From Clostridium sp031626875 (GTDB lineage Bacteria; Bacillota; Clostridia; Clostridiales; Clostridiaceae), in assembly GCF_031626875.1 (NCBI RefSeq), contig NZ_JANDMF010000006.1:80458-144457 (forward strand): DNA of 64,000 nt. Direction: 5' to 3'. Positions 17,187 to 26,837 of this stretch are shown in pieces. Under the pieces are notes generated by a model. It worked only from the letters and a program-made list of their open reading frames with translations. It did no database searches and was not told the origin of the DNA. Position 1 is the first letter of the stretch, and the number at the start of each line of letters is the position of its first letter. Position numbers and translations under genes: made by a program.

Positions 17187-19292
17187 TTAAAATAACTCCT
17201 CTAAAATATATTTAAAGAAACTATCATTTCTAAAGTTATTTATCATTACTAAATTTCTAGCTTTATAGTAACTATTATTAAGAGAATTTTTTAATATTTT
17301 AATTAACCCATTAACTTCTTCTAATTTCTTTTTATCAACAACTCCATTATAACCATGAGCCTCTCTAAAAACAGCTTGTATCATTTCATAATGAGTTTCT
17401 GGATGCAAAACATCATAATTCCTATATGGTTCATCATATAATCTAAAATAATTATCATAAATCTTTTGTAACAATTCTCTATATTCTTTATTTGAATTTT
17501 TTAATTTTGTAACATCCTGAAAATCAAATACATGACCCAACGAACTTACAAAGCCTTTAACTTTATATCCATCCTTAGGCAAACTAACTATATCTCTTAG
17601 AAGTTCTATTGATGGAATTTTAGATTCTTTTGAATTATAATATTCTTTTAACTTTTTAAATTCATCATATTTAAACAATGGCTTTAAATTCATATCAGCA
17701 AATATTTTATTAACCTTTTCATATCCATATATTATTGCTTTTTTTATCTCACCTAAAGCTTTTTCATATTCTCCTAAAGCTGTATATGCACAAGCTGTAT
17801 GATGAAATAAATATGGATTGAGCCAAGCCGTCTCTTTTATCTCTTCATAAAGGCTAATTATTTCATTGCATTTATTAAGTTCAAAACATGCAAAGAAATA
17901 ATTATTAATCTTTTGATATAATCCTATATCTACACGTGTTTTATATTCCTTATAAAACTCATCAAAATATATATCTTTCCATTTTGTAAATTCATCATAA
18001 TATTTTTTTATATCCTCCATATTATTAGGTGGAAAGTAATTAATTCTATAATTCCAATTTTCCTTATCTTTTTGCTCTAATTCACTTATAAATTTCATAG
18101 GGTCTTCCATTCTAATTAGATTATACTGAGAAAACATTCCTCTTTTATCATAATCACTATACAAAAGCATTTGCCCTCTTTTATCTTTAGCAATATATAT
18201 TACCGAACCATAAATCCCCAAATATTTTCTTTTTATCGTATCAACCACTTTGAAACTAGCTGCATCAACATCTATTAAGTTATCTCCAAAATATACTGCC
18301 TTTTCACCTTCTAATATTTTTTCATGATTATAATAGCCACCTAAATGAATTTTGTACTTTCCTATACTTTCTTTAGTCAGTCTTTTCTGAGCAAAATATA
18401 CTGCATTAACATCAACGGAGTGATACTCATTAATAATCTTAAAACTTTTAGGATCTGCTTCTTCTATTTCTTCTAGTTCACTATTAAATACCTTTTCTTT
18501 ATTCAAATAATAGATTAATTCTCCTTTTTGCAATTTTTTAAATAAAGCTGGATTTGCTTTAACAACTTTACCTTCCACTACTACATGATTCTCATCAGCT
18601 GCACCATAAGGAGTTTGTATAAAAGTCTTTGAATTTATTTCCTTAAGAATTGCACATTTTCCTACCTTATAATAAATATATTTACCATTGAAATAGTAAT
18701 CACCAAAAATATGTAAAGGTTCTATAAATGATGCTTTATCAAGATTTACAAGAACATCTTTAACACGCCTTTCTTCTGAGAATTTCTTACACAGCTTTAC
18801 TATACCCTTATCAACTATTCGACTTTTATAAAAATTATTTGCAAAATCTTTATCTACTTCTTTAAAAAAATATTTATTTATATCTTTAAAACATTGTTTC
18901 AACACTTCATTTGGAATTTCTGTAATATGATTAATTTCATTGTTATTTATCATATACATATGATGAATATCTTCTTTATTAACCCCTAAAGCATCTAAGG
19001 TACTAAATATATATCCAGCATCCTCTTTATCACTAAATAAAACTAATTCTTTTATTGGTAACCAATTCATAGATTCATTCAAACTCTCTTTATTTCCATG
19101 ATTAAAGAAAAAATATGCAAATACTCTTTGTTCCTTCTTTAAATATCTAAAAATATAATAATTAGGTATGTTGTAAAAAATAGTTTTCTCTATCACTGAT
19201 GCAAATTCTTTAATTGCTTTTGTCCTAAGCATCCTTTTAAATTCAGTTTCCTGCATCTTAACTGATGCAAGAACTGCTACTGGTTGTGACAT
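17187..19292 (-). CDS. DKNYY-repeat-like protein with TPR-like C-terminal region
   Basis: This is a 701-residue cytosolic protein. Residues about 205-400 contain a repeated Tyr-rich beta pattern, each unit a short strand reporting a value followed by an Asp/Ala-rich turn (FNGKYIYYKVGK, IYYLNKEKVF, AVYFAQKRL, AVYFGDNLIDVDAASF). It resembles the DKNYY family (PF13644). Residues about 490-560 look like tetratricopeptide repeats (HHTACAYTALGEYEKALGEIKKAIIYGY). Flanks are charged and helical. The function of DKNYY proteins is unknown. It is 41 bp downstream of the DUF1963 gene and 40 bp upstream of the next small gene. It has no signal peptide, unlike many DKNYY proteins of Bacteroidetes. Confidence 0.72.
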   Translation of the reverse strand: MSQPVAVLASVKMQETEFKRMLRTKAIKEFASVIEKTIFYNIPNYYIFRYLKKEQRVFAYFFFNHGNKESLNESMNWLPIKELVLFSDKEDAGYIFSTLDALGVNKEDIHHMYMINNNEINHITEIPNEVLKQCFKDINKYFFKEVDKDFANNFYKSRIVDKGIVKLCKKFSEERRVKDVLVNLDKASFIEPLHIFGDYYFNGKYIYYKVGKCAILKEINSKTFIQTPYGAADENHVVVEGKVVKANPALFKKLQKGELIYYLNKEKVFNSELEEIEEADPKSFKIINEYHSVDVNAVYFAQKRLTKESIGKYKIHLGGYYNHEKILEGEKAVYFGDNLIDVDAASFKVVDTIKRKYLGIYGSVIYIAKDKRGQMLLYSDYDKRGMFSQYNLIRMEDPMKFISELEQKDKENWNYRINYFPPNNMEDIKKYYDEFTKWKDIYFDEFYKEYKTRVDIGLYQKINNYFFACFELNKCNEIISLYEEIKETAWLNPYLFHHTACAYTALGEYEKALGEIKKAIIYGYEKVNKIFADMNLKPLFKYDEFKKLKEYYNSKESKIPSIELLRDIVSLPKDGYKVKGFVSSLGHVFDFQDVTKLKNSNKEYRELLQKIYDNYFRLYDEPYRNYDVLHPETHYEMIQAVFREAHGYNGVVDKKKLEEVNGLIKILKNSLNNSYYKARNLVMINNFRNDSFFKYILEELF

Positions 19293-19333
19293 TTAATTCC
19301 CCCACTTTCATAATAAGATACAATTTTCTTTAA

Positions 19334-20200
19334 TTAACTTGAATACAAAGATAAATATGTATTATGAAAGTTTTTATTTATTAAATCTTCTTTTCTTATG
19401 AAAAAATGAATGGATCCTGCATCCCACCATTGAAAACCAACATTGTAATCTGTATCAATTTCAAGAAGCATTAGCATATCCTCTATCTCTTTATCAGCTT
19501 TCTTTTCATCTCCATTTAAAGCAGATATTAATTTTTCTTTATCTTTTTTTGTATAGTTATACTTTTCATTTGCTACTATTTTTAATGTTGCTTCAAGTTC
19601 TGAATCATCATGTTGTCCTATAGGATATCCAAATATTTTCCCAATGTAGTTTTTAAATGAAAATAATAAATTCTCTTGTAATTCATAATAACTATCTGTA
19701 TCCTCAACTTGATCACAATCCAAATAAGCATAATTAGGTATTTCAATATAACTATTTGCTTTGACTTTGTATGGATTAAAACTTAATTCATATTCTTCTT
19801 CTAATACAGTAAATTTTTCAGGCTTTGTAAATTTCAAATTTTCTTCTTCACTAAAAATCACTTTATGTTCTATATCATAAGCTGGTTCATCTATTCCCAT
19901 AAAGAAATATAACATACCCTTTTTAGGTAAAATTTGATTTTCATCACTAATGCTCACTTCTCTCAAATTTAATTGAGCTATAAAAGTCATTTTTTCCCCT
20001 GTTCTAGTCAACGGCCAATTAAATTTATCTGGCACATCAGGGTAACCACCTACCCTTGATATGCCTAGTACTTTATAATCATCTTTTTCTGCAATACTTA
20101 AGTAAACACTTTTTTTAAGATTTTTATAAATATATTCTTTAACATCAGATAACCCATATTTTTCAATTAATTCATCTACTTTAATCATAAGTTCTTCCAA
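19334..20200 (-). CDS. DUF1963 (YwqG family) protein
   Basis: This is a cytosolic protein of about 288 residues, of the YwqG/DUF1963 family. The diagnostic pattern is visible: SRVGGYPDVPDKFNWPLT (the GG-x-P-x-x-P-x-x-x-x-W-P signature), MTFIAQLNLREV, ILPKKGMLYFFMG and, near the C-terminus, FQWWDAGSIHFFIRKEDL. Members are frequent neighbours of SUKH and polymorphic-toxin genes, and also of DUF4132 genes; the molecular role is unknown. The start is uncertain: an ATG at 20213-20215 lacks a good site, whereas TTG at 20198-20200 is preceded by GGAGGG at seven bases. I used the TTG. An ATG four codons further on is also possible. Confidence 0.85.
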   Translation of the reverse strand: MEELMIKVDELIEKYGLSDVKEYIYKNLKKSVYLSIAEKDDYKVLGISRVGGYPDVPDKFNWPLTRTGEKMTFIAQLNLREVSISDENQILPKKGMLYFFMGIDEPAYDIEHKVIFSEEENLKFTKPEKFTVLEEEYELSFNPYKVKANSYIEIPNYAYLDCDQVEDTDSYYELQENLLFSFKNYIGKIFGYPIGQHDDSELEATLKIVANEKYNYTKKDKEKLISALNGDEKKADKEIEDMLMLLEIDTDYNVGFQWWDAGSIHFFIRKEDLINKNFHNTYLSLYSS

Positions 20201-20268
20201 TATTAATCCCTCCATTTCAGTTACCTAATAGACTATCCTTATCAATTTCTAACATAAATGATGATATT

Positions 20269-23200
20269 TTAAATTTGTTCTAATATACTTGGATCTTTTA
20301 TCTTCTTATCTTCTGCTAAAAGCAATATTTTCGATACTATCTCTGCACTCTTTGGATCACTATCTATAAATGGTAAAAATATCTTTCCTCTATGTCCTGA
20401 ATGTACAGCAATTATATTTATAGCTCCTGTCCCCATTTTATGAGTTACTCCACTTCCTAAGTGAACTGTATATTCTCCATGAACTCCATCAATATATGCA
20501 TGTGATCCTTTTAATTTAACATTTCTAAGTTTCATAAGCTTCAATATTTCTTCTACGATTGCAGTTCTTATTTCAATAGTTGATAAGCTTGCCTCTGGGT
20601 CTACTCCGCCTACATGTGCAACACTTACAACTAAATCCAAGTCTCTCATTACTTCTGAGAATATTAATTTCGATATTTCATCCAATTTTACTGGTTTATA
20701 AGTCTTTCTATCTTCAAACCTTATATATTCAATAGAAGGCGACTCTATATCTGTTGGTGAAAACCAGTCTGCCATAGCATATATTGTTGCAACTATATTT
20801 TCTTTATAATAAATCTTTTGTAATCCTTCTTCATGACTTGCTATCCAACCTCTAGTTTTTAAAAGAGCTAATGTCTTTTTAGGTTGAATTTGATATCCTG
20901 AATATCTTCTTGATAAAACACCTTCTTTTTTCTCATCAGCATTTGTCATATAAAGTTCTCTAAATACTTGTTTAAAAGGCTGTATAATTTGTTTTTCAAA
21001 TATATTTTTTTGATAATCTTTCCATAATCCTGCATTATAGAAATGAATAGGATGTGCAATAATTACATCATCTTTTTTGTTTAACTTTTTCACTTCATTT
21101 TTGGAACTAATTAAATTTTCTCCATCTATATATCCAAAAAATTCTCCTGATTTAAACACTAAATTTTTGATTATTGGCAATAGTACAGGATTTTTGCATA
21201 AATTTATTAATTCATCACCTTTAAATATTTCTTCATCTTCCATAGCTTTTTCAAAACTTAATCTTGCTCTTGAATGTTGTGCTTTTAAAGATTTCTTTAA
21301 GGAATTAACCTCTAGTATATATTCATGTTTCTTTAATTTTGCAGGGATACTCTTAAGAGCTTTCCCATTTTTATTGCAAATCACTTCTGCTTTACCTAGC
21401 TCATCAATAGCAAGTTGTACTTCAACATCTTCTATCTTTTTCGGTTTAAGATACTTTAATACAGCTTTAATTTTCATAGTTTCCATATTCCAAGTTAATC
21501 TGTTAACATCTGAAAATCCTGCATTTCTTGCTAAGTTTAATAAAGCAATACCTGCACTTCTTACCTCACTTGCTTGTCTTTGAGCTCCAAACTTTTTACT
21601 TTCTTTAATAAATTCTTGAATATATTCATAACGTTCTAATACATCTTTTTTCTTTTTCACTGGTATTAATCCATATGTAAGAAGATAATCTTTATTTCTC
21701 TTATCCATTACTCGATTTTTAACTTCATCTATATCAAGCTTTCCTAAAGTTGCATCTACAAATAGTTGAGCTCTCTTATGTAAAGATCCTCCAGCTATAT
21801 ACTTTGCACTATCATATACAAGCTTAAACTTTTCTTCTCCTAAAGTTTTGTAAGCTTCCTTAAACCATCCTTGATCAAAAGCTCCATCCTTTAAGTCTTG
21901 TGATGATATTGGTGTATATCTTGCTATAATTGATGATTTTTCTTCTGAGAAATAATCATTAACATGTGCATGGAAGTACCAACAAGCTGACTTTAACCCT
22001 TTGTATCCAATATAATCAGAAACTATGTCAAGCCATTGAGGTGCATACATAGCTGCTTCAATCAATTGCTTATCAGTTACCTTTTTATTTTTCAAAAATT
22101 CTTTTAAAGTTTTTGCACTTTCTCCTTCTTTAGGATAACAGTTCTTTAACAAATGGCTTAATATTTGCTTTTTAGTGCAATTTCCACTAACGAAATTATA
22201 TCCTCTAATATAAGTATCTTTTTCTGATGCTAGTATTATTGATGCAAATATGTTAACTCCTTCACATCTATATACCTTAGAAGCTAAAACTGTTACTTCT
22301 GTATCAAGTTCTCCTCTATTAACTTCAATTTCAGCTATTGTATTAATAGCTTTTTTAGAAAGTTCCATTAATTTTTTATATTTTAACAATTCATTTCTGT
22401 TGTTATAACTATATCTGCTAGTTATATTTTGTATATTATTTTCACTATTTGGTCTTTCTAAAAGTTCTTTGTACATTTCATTTTCATCTATTATTTCTAA
22501 CTCTAAAGCACGTCCAAAATCATTTAAAGTTAAGGTAGAGTTAATATAATATCCACTAGCTTTATAATAGTTATAAGCTATATTAAAATATTTTTTAAAA
22601 CTTTCATCATCTTCTTCACCCCTAGCTAATAATTCTAACCAATAATTCACTTCACAAGATGATGCTATATAATCCTTATCACCATAATAAGAGTATCCAT
22701 TTCCTTTTAAATATTTTTTACTATGATTATCTTCTGGAATTATAGTATATAAATATTCAGATATACATTTACCTATTTTAAATCTTTCTTTTTTAGGAAT
22801 TTCCTGTCCTAAAAGATTAATATATGACTCTACTATATTGTAATATTTTACATTCTTTAGTTTTTTTCTAACATCTCTAATTTCTTTATAATTAAAACTT
22901 TCTTCTAACAATTCTCTATACCAGTCAAGGTATGTTCTATATTCCATTCCACCAATTACTCTAATATAGAAATTTAGTTCAATAACTTTCCACCAATCTA
23001 ACTTATTTTTCTTTGCAAATTCTCTTACTTTATCTGCAATAGGATAATTATCTAATCCAATATTCTCTCTATTAAAAGGTCTTAAATAATTTGAACCACC
23101 TAAGGTAATCATTATTTTACTATCATCCCAATTTACTGTCTCATATTCTAAATCTCTATTTTCATAAATTAGTTCCCCAAATTCAGTTAATATGTTTATA

Positions 23201-25155
23201 ACTTCACAAGATGTGGAGTTCAATTTACTTTTTATATTAAATCTATTATTTTTTCTAATCTTTTCAGGTACAAATATTTTTGAAGGCTCATATAATCTAA
23301 ATCCATTTTTAAAATGCTTAATATCTTTTTCATCTTTAGAAATATTTTTTGTTAATATCTTGCCCTTTTGCATCATATCACTCATAGATGATATAACTTC
23401 TAAAGACTCATTAAATATTTCCTCATGATTTTTATCTCCATCTATTGCATTAACTATATCTACAGCAGCTAATTTTTTATTTTCATCTTTACTGTCTACT
23501 AATTTTTTTATTGTACTTAAAAGTTCTTTACTGTTTTGCTTTAACAATAATTTTATTGCACTTTTTCTTAAATCTCCTGATTTAAATTTCAATAAATTTT
23601 CAACGTAAATATAATCTTCTACAGTTAAACTTAGAGTATTTACCACTTTAAATGCAGCCTCTCTAACTCCTTGCCCTCTGTCTCCACAAGATTCTATTAA
23701 TGCTATTTTTTGCTTGATATTCTTAGGTTTCTTTAAAAATATTCTTGTTAATACTTCTCTTCCATATACACTCATTTTATCTTTATAATCAATAAGTATA
23801 TCTAAAAACTCACTTTCAGGATTTACCCCTATAGACAACATCATCTTTTCCATAACTTCAGCTTTAGTAAGTTTTAGATTAACCCAAGAAAATACACTTT
23901 CATTAAATATAATTTCTTTTTTAGGCATTTTATCCACTATTCTTTTTAATTTATTGAAAAGCTCTACTCCATAATAATTTCCACCTAAATTTTTATATAC
24001 TTCAAATCCACTTTTATTATTGTTTAAACTATAAGTACTTAAATCACTAAATATATTTTTAATAGCTAATGTAACTACTTCTAAATCGCTATCTTCTAAC
24101 ATTTCACAGCCTATTTTATGTCTAAAGCCATTAAACTGTGTTTGATTCAAAAATTGCAATGCTACTAGCTTTTTATATACAACCTCACCACTTAGAAGTT
24201 TATTTAATACTTGATTAACATCTTCTACTTCATCAAATGCAACTGACCATATTCCTATATATATAAGTAAATTATCATCTGACTCCAAACATGAATTTTT
24301 ATATGTTTCATCTGTTAAACAACTATACGCTGCATTAAAACATTTTTCTATAACCTTTGGTTTTTCTACCTCTAGACTTAGTCCTGTCCAAACATCAAAA
24401 GCTCTAACTACAGATGAAAATCTTGTTAGTTTGTTATCTATTATAACTTTTAATATATATAAGAATCCTTCTTTTGAACCTTCATCTAAACTTTCAGTTA
24501 TAGCTTGTCTTAATCCTTCTTGAAGTTTTGCTGCTAATAAAAGTTCTCCTACTAATATGTGAGCTTCTTTTTTCTCACTCATTAATAGTCCTTTAATTAT
24601 TTCTCTTGTAACAATAGCTGTATTATTATCACTATAAATTATTTCTTTAATTTTATCTAATACATTATCAATTTTTACAGCTAAGATATCTGAAATTACT
24701 GATACCCCTTGATAGTTTTCTTTATTATTTTCAAAATATTTATCTAATGAAAATCCTAAAGCTTTTAAGTATATAAATTCCTCTAACTTATCTATATTTT
24801 TTCTTAGATACAACTTTGATGATATTTTTGTTCTATAAGATCTTCTATAGTATCCAATAGAGTATGTATATTTTGTTATACTATTCCAAATTTCTTTAAA
24901 AGTACCTGCATCTTCTCCAAAAAGCATCTCTAAAGCTTTATATTTATCTCCTTCAAATACTTCTTCAATTGAATTTATATTATCATCCCATAAAAGATTT
25001 ACTAAATTCTCATATGTAATTTCTTTTTTATTATAATTAGCATTAATATTATCATAAATTGCTTGTATTATCTCTGTTCCATCTAACTCTTTTTTACTAA
25101 TGATGTTTTTCAAATATTTATTGACTAATACTTGGTTTTCTCCATAAAAATACAT
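20269..25155 (-). CDS. Giant DUF4132 (MolR-like) protein with helical-repeat region
   Basis: This 1628-residue cytosolic protein is the centre of the operon. The N-terminal two thirds is alpha-helical. About residues 430-640 look like HEAT-type repeats (REVLTRIFLKKPKNIKQKIA, RKSAIKLLLKQNSKELLSTI, KKLAAVDIVNAIDG). The DUF4132 signature lies near residue 1296 (RARLSFEKAMEDEEIFKGDE, then NPVLLPIIKNLVFKSGEFFG). It is followed by GYQIQPKKTLALLKTRGW, a VGGVDPEASLSTIEIR segment and a conserved end (HGEYTVHLGSGVTHKMGTG, GKIFLPFIDSDPKSAEIVSKI). E. coli MolR/YehI is a relative; DUF4132 proteins also occur with MoxR-AAA and VWA proteins. No enzymatic motif was recognised. The gene follows the small 139-residue gene by 18 bp. 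Confidence 0.9.
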   Translation of the reverse strand: MYFYGENQVLVNKYLKNIISKKELDGTEIIQAIYDNINANYNKKEITYENLVNLLWDDNINSIEEVFEGDKYKALEMLFGEDAGTFKEIWNSITKYTYSIGYYRRSYRTKISSKLYLRKNIDKLEEFIYLKALGFSLDKYFENNKENYQGVSVISDILAVKIDNVLDKIKEIIYSDNNTAIVTREIIKGLLMSEKKEAHILVGELLLAAKLQEGLRQAITESLDEGSKEGFLYILKVIIDNKLTRFSSVVRAFDVWTGLSLEVEKPKVIEKCFNAAYSCLTDETYKNSCLESDDNLLIYIGIWSVAFDEVEDVNQVLNKLLSGEVVYKKLVALQFLNQTQFNGFRHKIGCEMLEDSDLEVVTLAIKNIFSDLSTYSLNNNKSGFEVYKNLGGNYYGVELFNKLKRIVDKMPKKEIIFNESVFSWVNLKLTKAEVMEKMMLSIGVNPESEFLDILIDYKDKMSVYGREVLTRIFLKKPKNIKQKIALIESCGDRGQGVREAAFKVVNTLSLTVEDYIYVENLLKFKSGDLRKSAIKLLLKQNSKELLSTIKKLVDSKDENKKLAAVDIVNAIDGDKNHEEIFNESLEVISSMSDMMQKGKILTKNISKDEKDIKHFKNGFRLYEPSKIFVPEKIRKNNRFNIKSKLNSTSCEVINILTEFGELIYENRDLEYETVNWDDSKIMITLGGSNYLRPFNRENIGLDNYPIADKVREFAKKNKLDWWKVIELNFYIRVIGGMEYRTYLDWYRELLEESFNYKEIRDVRKKLKNVKYYNIVESYINLLGQEIPKKERFKIGKCISEYLYTIIPEDNHSKKYLKGNGYSYYGDKDYIASSCEVNYWLELLARGEEDDESFKKYFNIAYNYYKASGYYINSTLTLNDFGRALELEIIDENEMYKELLERPNSENNIQNITSRYSYNNRNELLKYKKLMELSKKAINTIAEIEVNRGELDTEVTVLASKVYRCEGVNIFASIILASEKDTYIRGYNFVSGNCTKKQILSHLLKNCYPKEGESAKTLKEFLKNKKVTDKQLIEAAMYAPQWLDIVSDYIGYKGLKSACWYFHAHVNDYFSEEKSSIIARYTPISSQDLKDGAFDQGWFKEAYKTLGEEKFKLVYDSAKYIAGGSLHKRAQLFVDATLGKLDIDEVKNRVMDKRNKDYLLTYGLIPVKKKKDVLERYEYIQEFIKESKKFGAQRQASEVRSAGIALLNLARNAGFSDVNRLTWNMETMKIKAVLKYLKPKKIEDVEVQLAIDELGKAEVICNKNGKALKSIPAKLKKHEYILEVNSLKKSLKAQHSRARLSFEKAMEDEEIFKGDELINLCKNPVLLPIIKNLVFKSGEFFGYIDGENLISSKNEVKKLNKKDDVIIAHPIHFYNAGLWKDYQKNIFEKQIIQPFKQVFRELYMTNADEKKEGVLSRRYSGYQIQPKKTLALLKTRGWIASHEEGLQKIYYKENIVATIYAMADWFSPTDIESPSIEYIRFEDRKTYKPVKLDEISKLIFSEVMRDLDLVVSVAHVGGVDPEASLSTIEIRTAIVEEILKLMKLRNVKLKGSHAYIDGVHGEYTVHLGSGVTHKMGTGAINIIAVHSGHRGKIFLPFIDSDPKSAEIVSKILLLAEDKKIKDPSILEQI

Positions 25156-25173
25156 AATCTTTTGTTCCTTTCT

Positions 25174-25593
25174 TTACCATAGTCTGCCTGAAAGCATAGT
25201 AAGTTTTATAAATGTTAAAACGTCTTCATTTTTTGCTATTAATGGTGAATCTAGACATTCTGTCTCCTCATCACCAACAAAAACCTTATATAATCCATCT
25301 TCATACGCAAGCAATGCTGTATCTATAGCCTTATTTAAATCTTGTGTATCTTCATTATATATAGTTCCAAATGAAACTTTGCCTTCATTTGCCTTTCCTT
25401 CAATTTGTTGCCCAGTTAAATAATCTACTATTCTTTCCTTTTTTAAGTTTTCATTAAATTCTTCAACATTTTTAGTTACGATTTTTCCAATTAATTCTCT
25501 AAGGGTTTCTGGAATCACATCTAAAATTATCTCTTCTTTTGTTATAAAATTTTTACGTGACCCAGCTTGTTTTACATTTATATATAACTTCAT
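25174..25593 (-). CDS. Small acidic protein, possible beta-grasp partner of the DUF4132 protein
   Basis: This is a 139-residue cytosolic protein. The pattern is a beta hairpin (MKLYINVKQAGSRKNFITKEEIILDVIP), a helix (TLRELIGKIVTKNVEEFNENLKK), a loop, a second helix (LNKAIDTALLAYEDGLYKVFVGD) and a hydrophobic end (DVLTFIKLTMLSGRLW). The first half resembles a ubiquitin-like beta-grasp order, but this is only a visual impression and no family was recognised. It is tightly packed: 10 bp from the gene upstream and 18 bp from the DUF4132 gene downstream. GGGGAGG precedes its ATG. That packing suggests the two proteins work together. Confidence 0.8.
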   Translation of the reverse strand: MKLYINVKQAGSRKNFITKEEIILDVIPETLRELIGKIVTKNVEEFNENLKKERIVDYLTGQQIEGKANEGKVSFGTIYNEDTQDLNKAIDTALLAYEDGLYKVFVGDEETECLDSPLIAKNEDVLTFIKLTMLSGRLW

Positions 25594-25603
25594 AAATCCT
25601 CCC

Positions 25604-26377
25604 CTATCTACTTAACTTAGCTAAAATACTATCATCATTTACTTCAAGTATAAAAGTTGATCCATGTGATTCTCCAAAAAATAATTGAATAACACAATCA
25701 TTTCCCTCTTCTTTTACAAATTCACTAAATAATCCTTTATTATTGATTGAGTTATAGCAAATTGCACCTTCAAACTTTGCAGTTTCATTATCCACAAAAA
25801 AACAAGCAAGTTTAGATTTAAAAGGTTCCTTAATATTTTCAAAAATTGCTTTCCATTCATTATCTAGCTTTTTATCATGGTCATTAAAGTTTTTAATATC
25901 ATCATATTCAATTGATGTACAAAACAAAGAATCTAATGCATTATACAATGTTCCATCTGTATGAATTCTAGTTACTACTATGGCATATTCAAATTCTTCA
26001 CTCTCACTCATATCTATGTTGTATTTTTTGACAACATCTATAAGACTTGCTCCTTTTAAATATGCTTTATCTCCAATCAGAATTGTTTCTTTATTAATTT
26101 CATCTACTATTTCTTCTCCAAACTGAGAAAAATATTCTTCCTTCATCTCAATTAATGAGTTATTTACATCTATAATATGCTTATCATAGATAACATTAAT
26201 GTCTGACCCCTCTTCCATTCTAAGAGTACCTTCCGAAATATCAGCTCTTTTCAAATATTCTAATATGCGCCAAGCAAAACCACTTGCCCAAAAATAGTGC
26301 TGATATACTTTATCATTCCTATCCTCTATCTGACAATTTATAATAATCTCAAAAGCTTCCTTAAGTTCATTATTCAT
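25604..26377 (-). CDS. Unrecognised acidic protein, first gene of the DUF4132 operon
   Basis: This is a 257-residue acidic cytosolic protein with no signal peptide and no recognised family. The N-terminal third is helical (ELKEAFEIIINCQIEDRNDKVYQH, WRILEYLKRADI). The middle includes GDKAYLKGASLIDVVKKYNI and an EFEYAIVVTRIHTDGTLYNALD strand-rich part. The C-terminus is beta (VIQLFFGESHGSTFILEVNDDSI). It is the promoter-proximal gene of the eight-gene block, 10 bp ahead of the small gene. The ATG at 26375-26377 has ATGGGGGAT upstream. A promoter candidate lies about 120 bp upstream. Confidence 0.8.
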   Translation of the reverse strand: MNNELKEAFEIIINCQIEDRNDKVYQHYFWASGFAWRILEYLKRADISEGTLRMEEGSDINVIYDKHIIDVNNSLIEMKEEYFSQFGEEIVDEINKETILIGDKAYLKGASLIDVVKKYNIDMSESEEFEYAIVVTRIHTDGTLYNALDSLFCTSIEYDDIKNFNDHDKKLDNEWKAIFENIKEPFKSKLACFFVDNETAKFEGAICYNSINNKGLFSEFVKEEGNDCVIQLFFGESHGSTFILEVNDDSILAKLSR

Positions 26378-26767
26378 TTTTATCCCCCATATTTAGTATC
26401 TATTTATAGAATCTTATATTGCGTTTTTAAGAACTAAAGCTATACTATATAATAACTTGTTTGAAATTTTTACATACCTTTAGAAACATATGTATATATA
26501 GATAAATATTTTTCTTTTGACAACAAGTTTTTGTCCTCATAAAATTCATTAACCCACTAGATAAGATTTATTATAGAAATGTAAGAATTACTTAACTTTT
26601 TATATTTGCACTTTACTGTTGAAACTCTACTTATTCAGCTTCTATTTTTTGATATATATAGACAAATTATAATATATTTACTTAATAAAATACAACATAT
26701 AATTATAAATTATATATTATATTTCAATTAATAGTTTGAAACATAGTATTAATAAACAATAATACAA
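26378..26767. other. Long AT-rich intergenic leader of the DUF4132 operon
   Basis: This roughly 390-bp stretch holds no convincing gene. A 34-codon reading frame on the minus strand lacks a ribosome binding site. It contains the candidate operon promoter at 26495-26523 and several AT-only inverted segments (around 26695-26735) that are uninformative at this base composition. Confidence 0.6.
26495..26523 (-). promoter_or_regulatory. Candidate promoter of the DUF4132 operon
   Basis: On the minus strand TTGTCA (26518-26523) and TATATA (26495-26500) are 17 bp apart. This is the best -35/-10 pair upstream of the first operon gene and leaves a leader of about 110 bases. Confidence 0.4.
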
Positions 26768-26809
26768 AAAGTGCATAAATTCCTTTATTTTAAGGATTCA
26801 TGCACCTTT
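26768..26809 (-). terminator. Terminator of the EAL/HDOD gene
   Basis: AAAGTGCATAAATTCCTT (26768-26785) pairs imperfectly with AAGGATTCATGCACCTTT (26792-26809). On the minus strand the hairpin runs into TTTTTGTATTATTG. Confidence 0.8.
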
Positions 26810-26837
26810 ATAGGCTGATAAAATATTTTATTAATAA

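Noticed and set aside
21077..21583. 168-codon open frame on the plus strand opposite the DUF4132 gene
   Set aside because: It lies wholly antisense to a clear coding region, has no ribosome binding site, and its composition (Ser/Phe/Leu-rich) is typical of a shadow frame.
26690..26740. AT-only inverted repeats in the intergenic region
   Set aside because: At this base composition such palindromes are expected by chance and none is linked to a promoter or GC-rich stem.
26378..26767. 34-codon minus-strand frame beginning MNFMRTKTCC in the leader of the DUF4132 operon
   Set aside because: Weak site (GTGGGTTA) and no sign of conserved or structured product; kept as intergenic.
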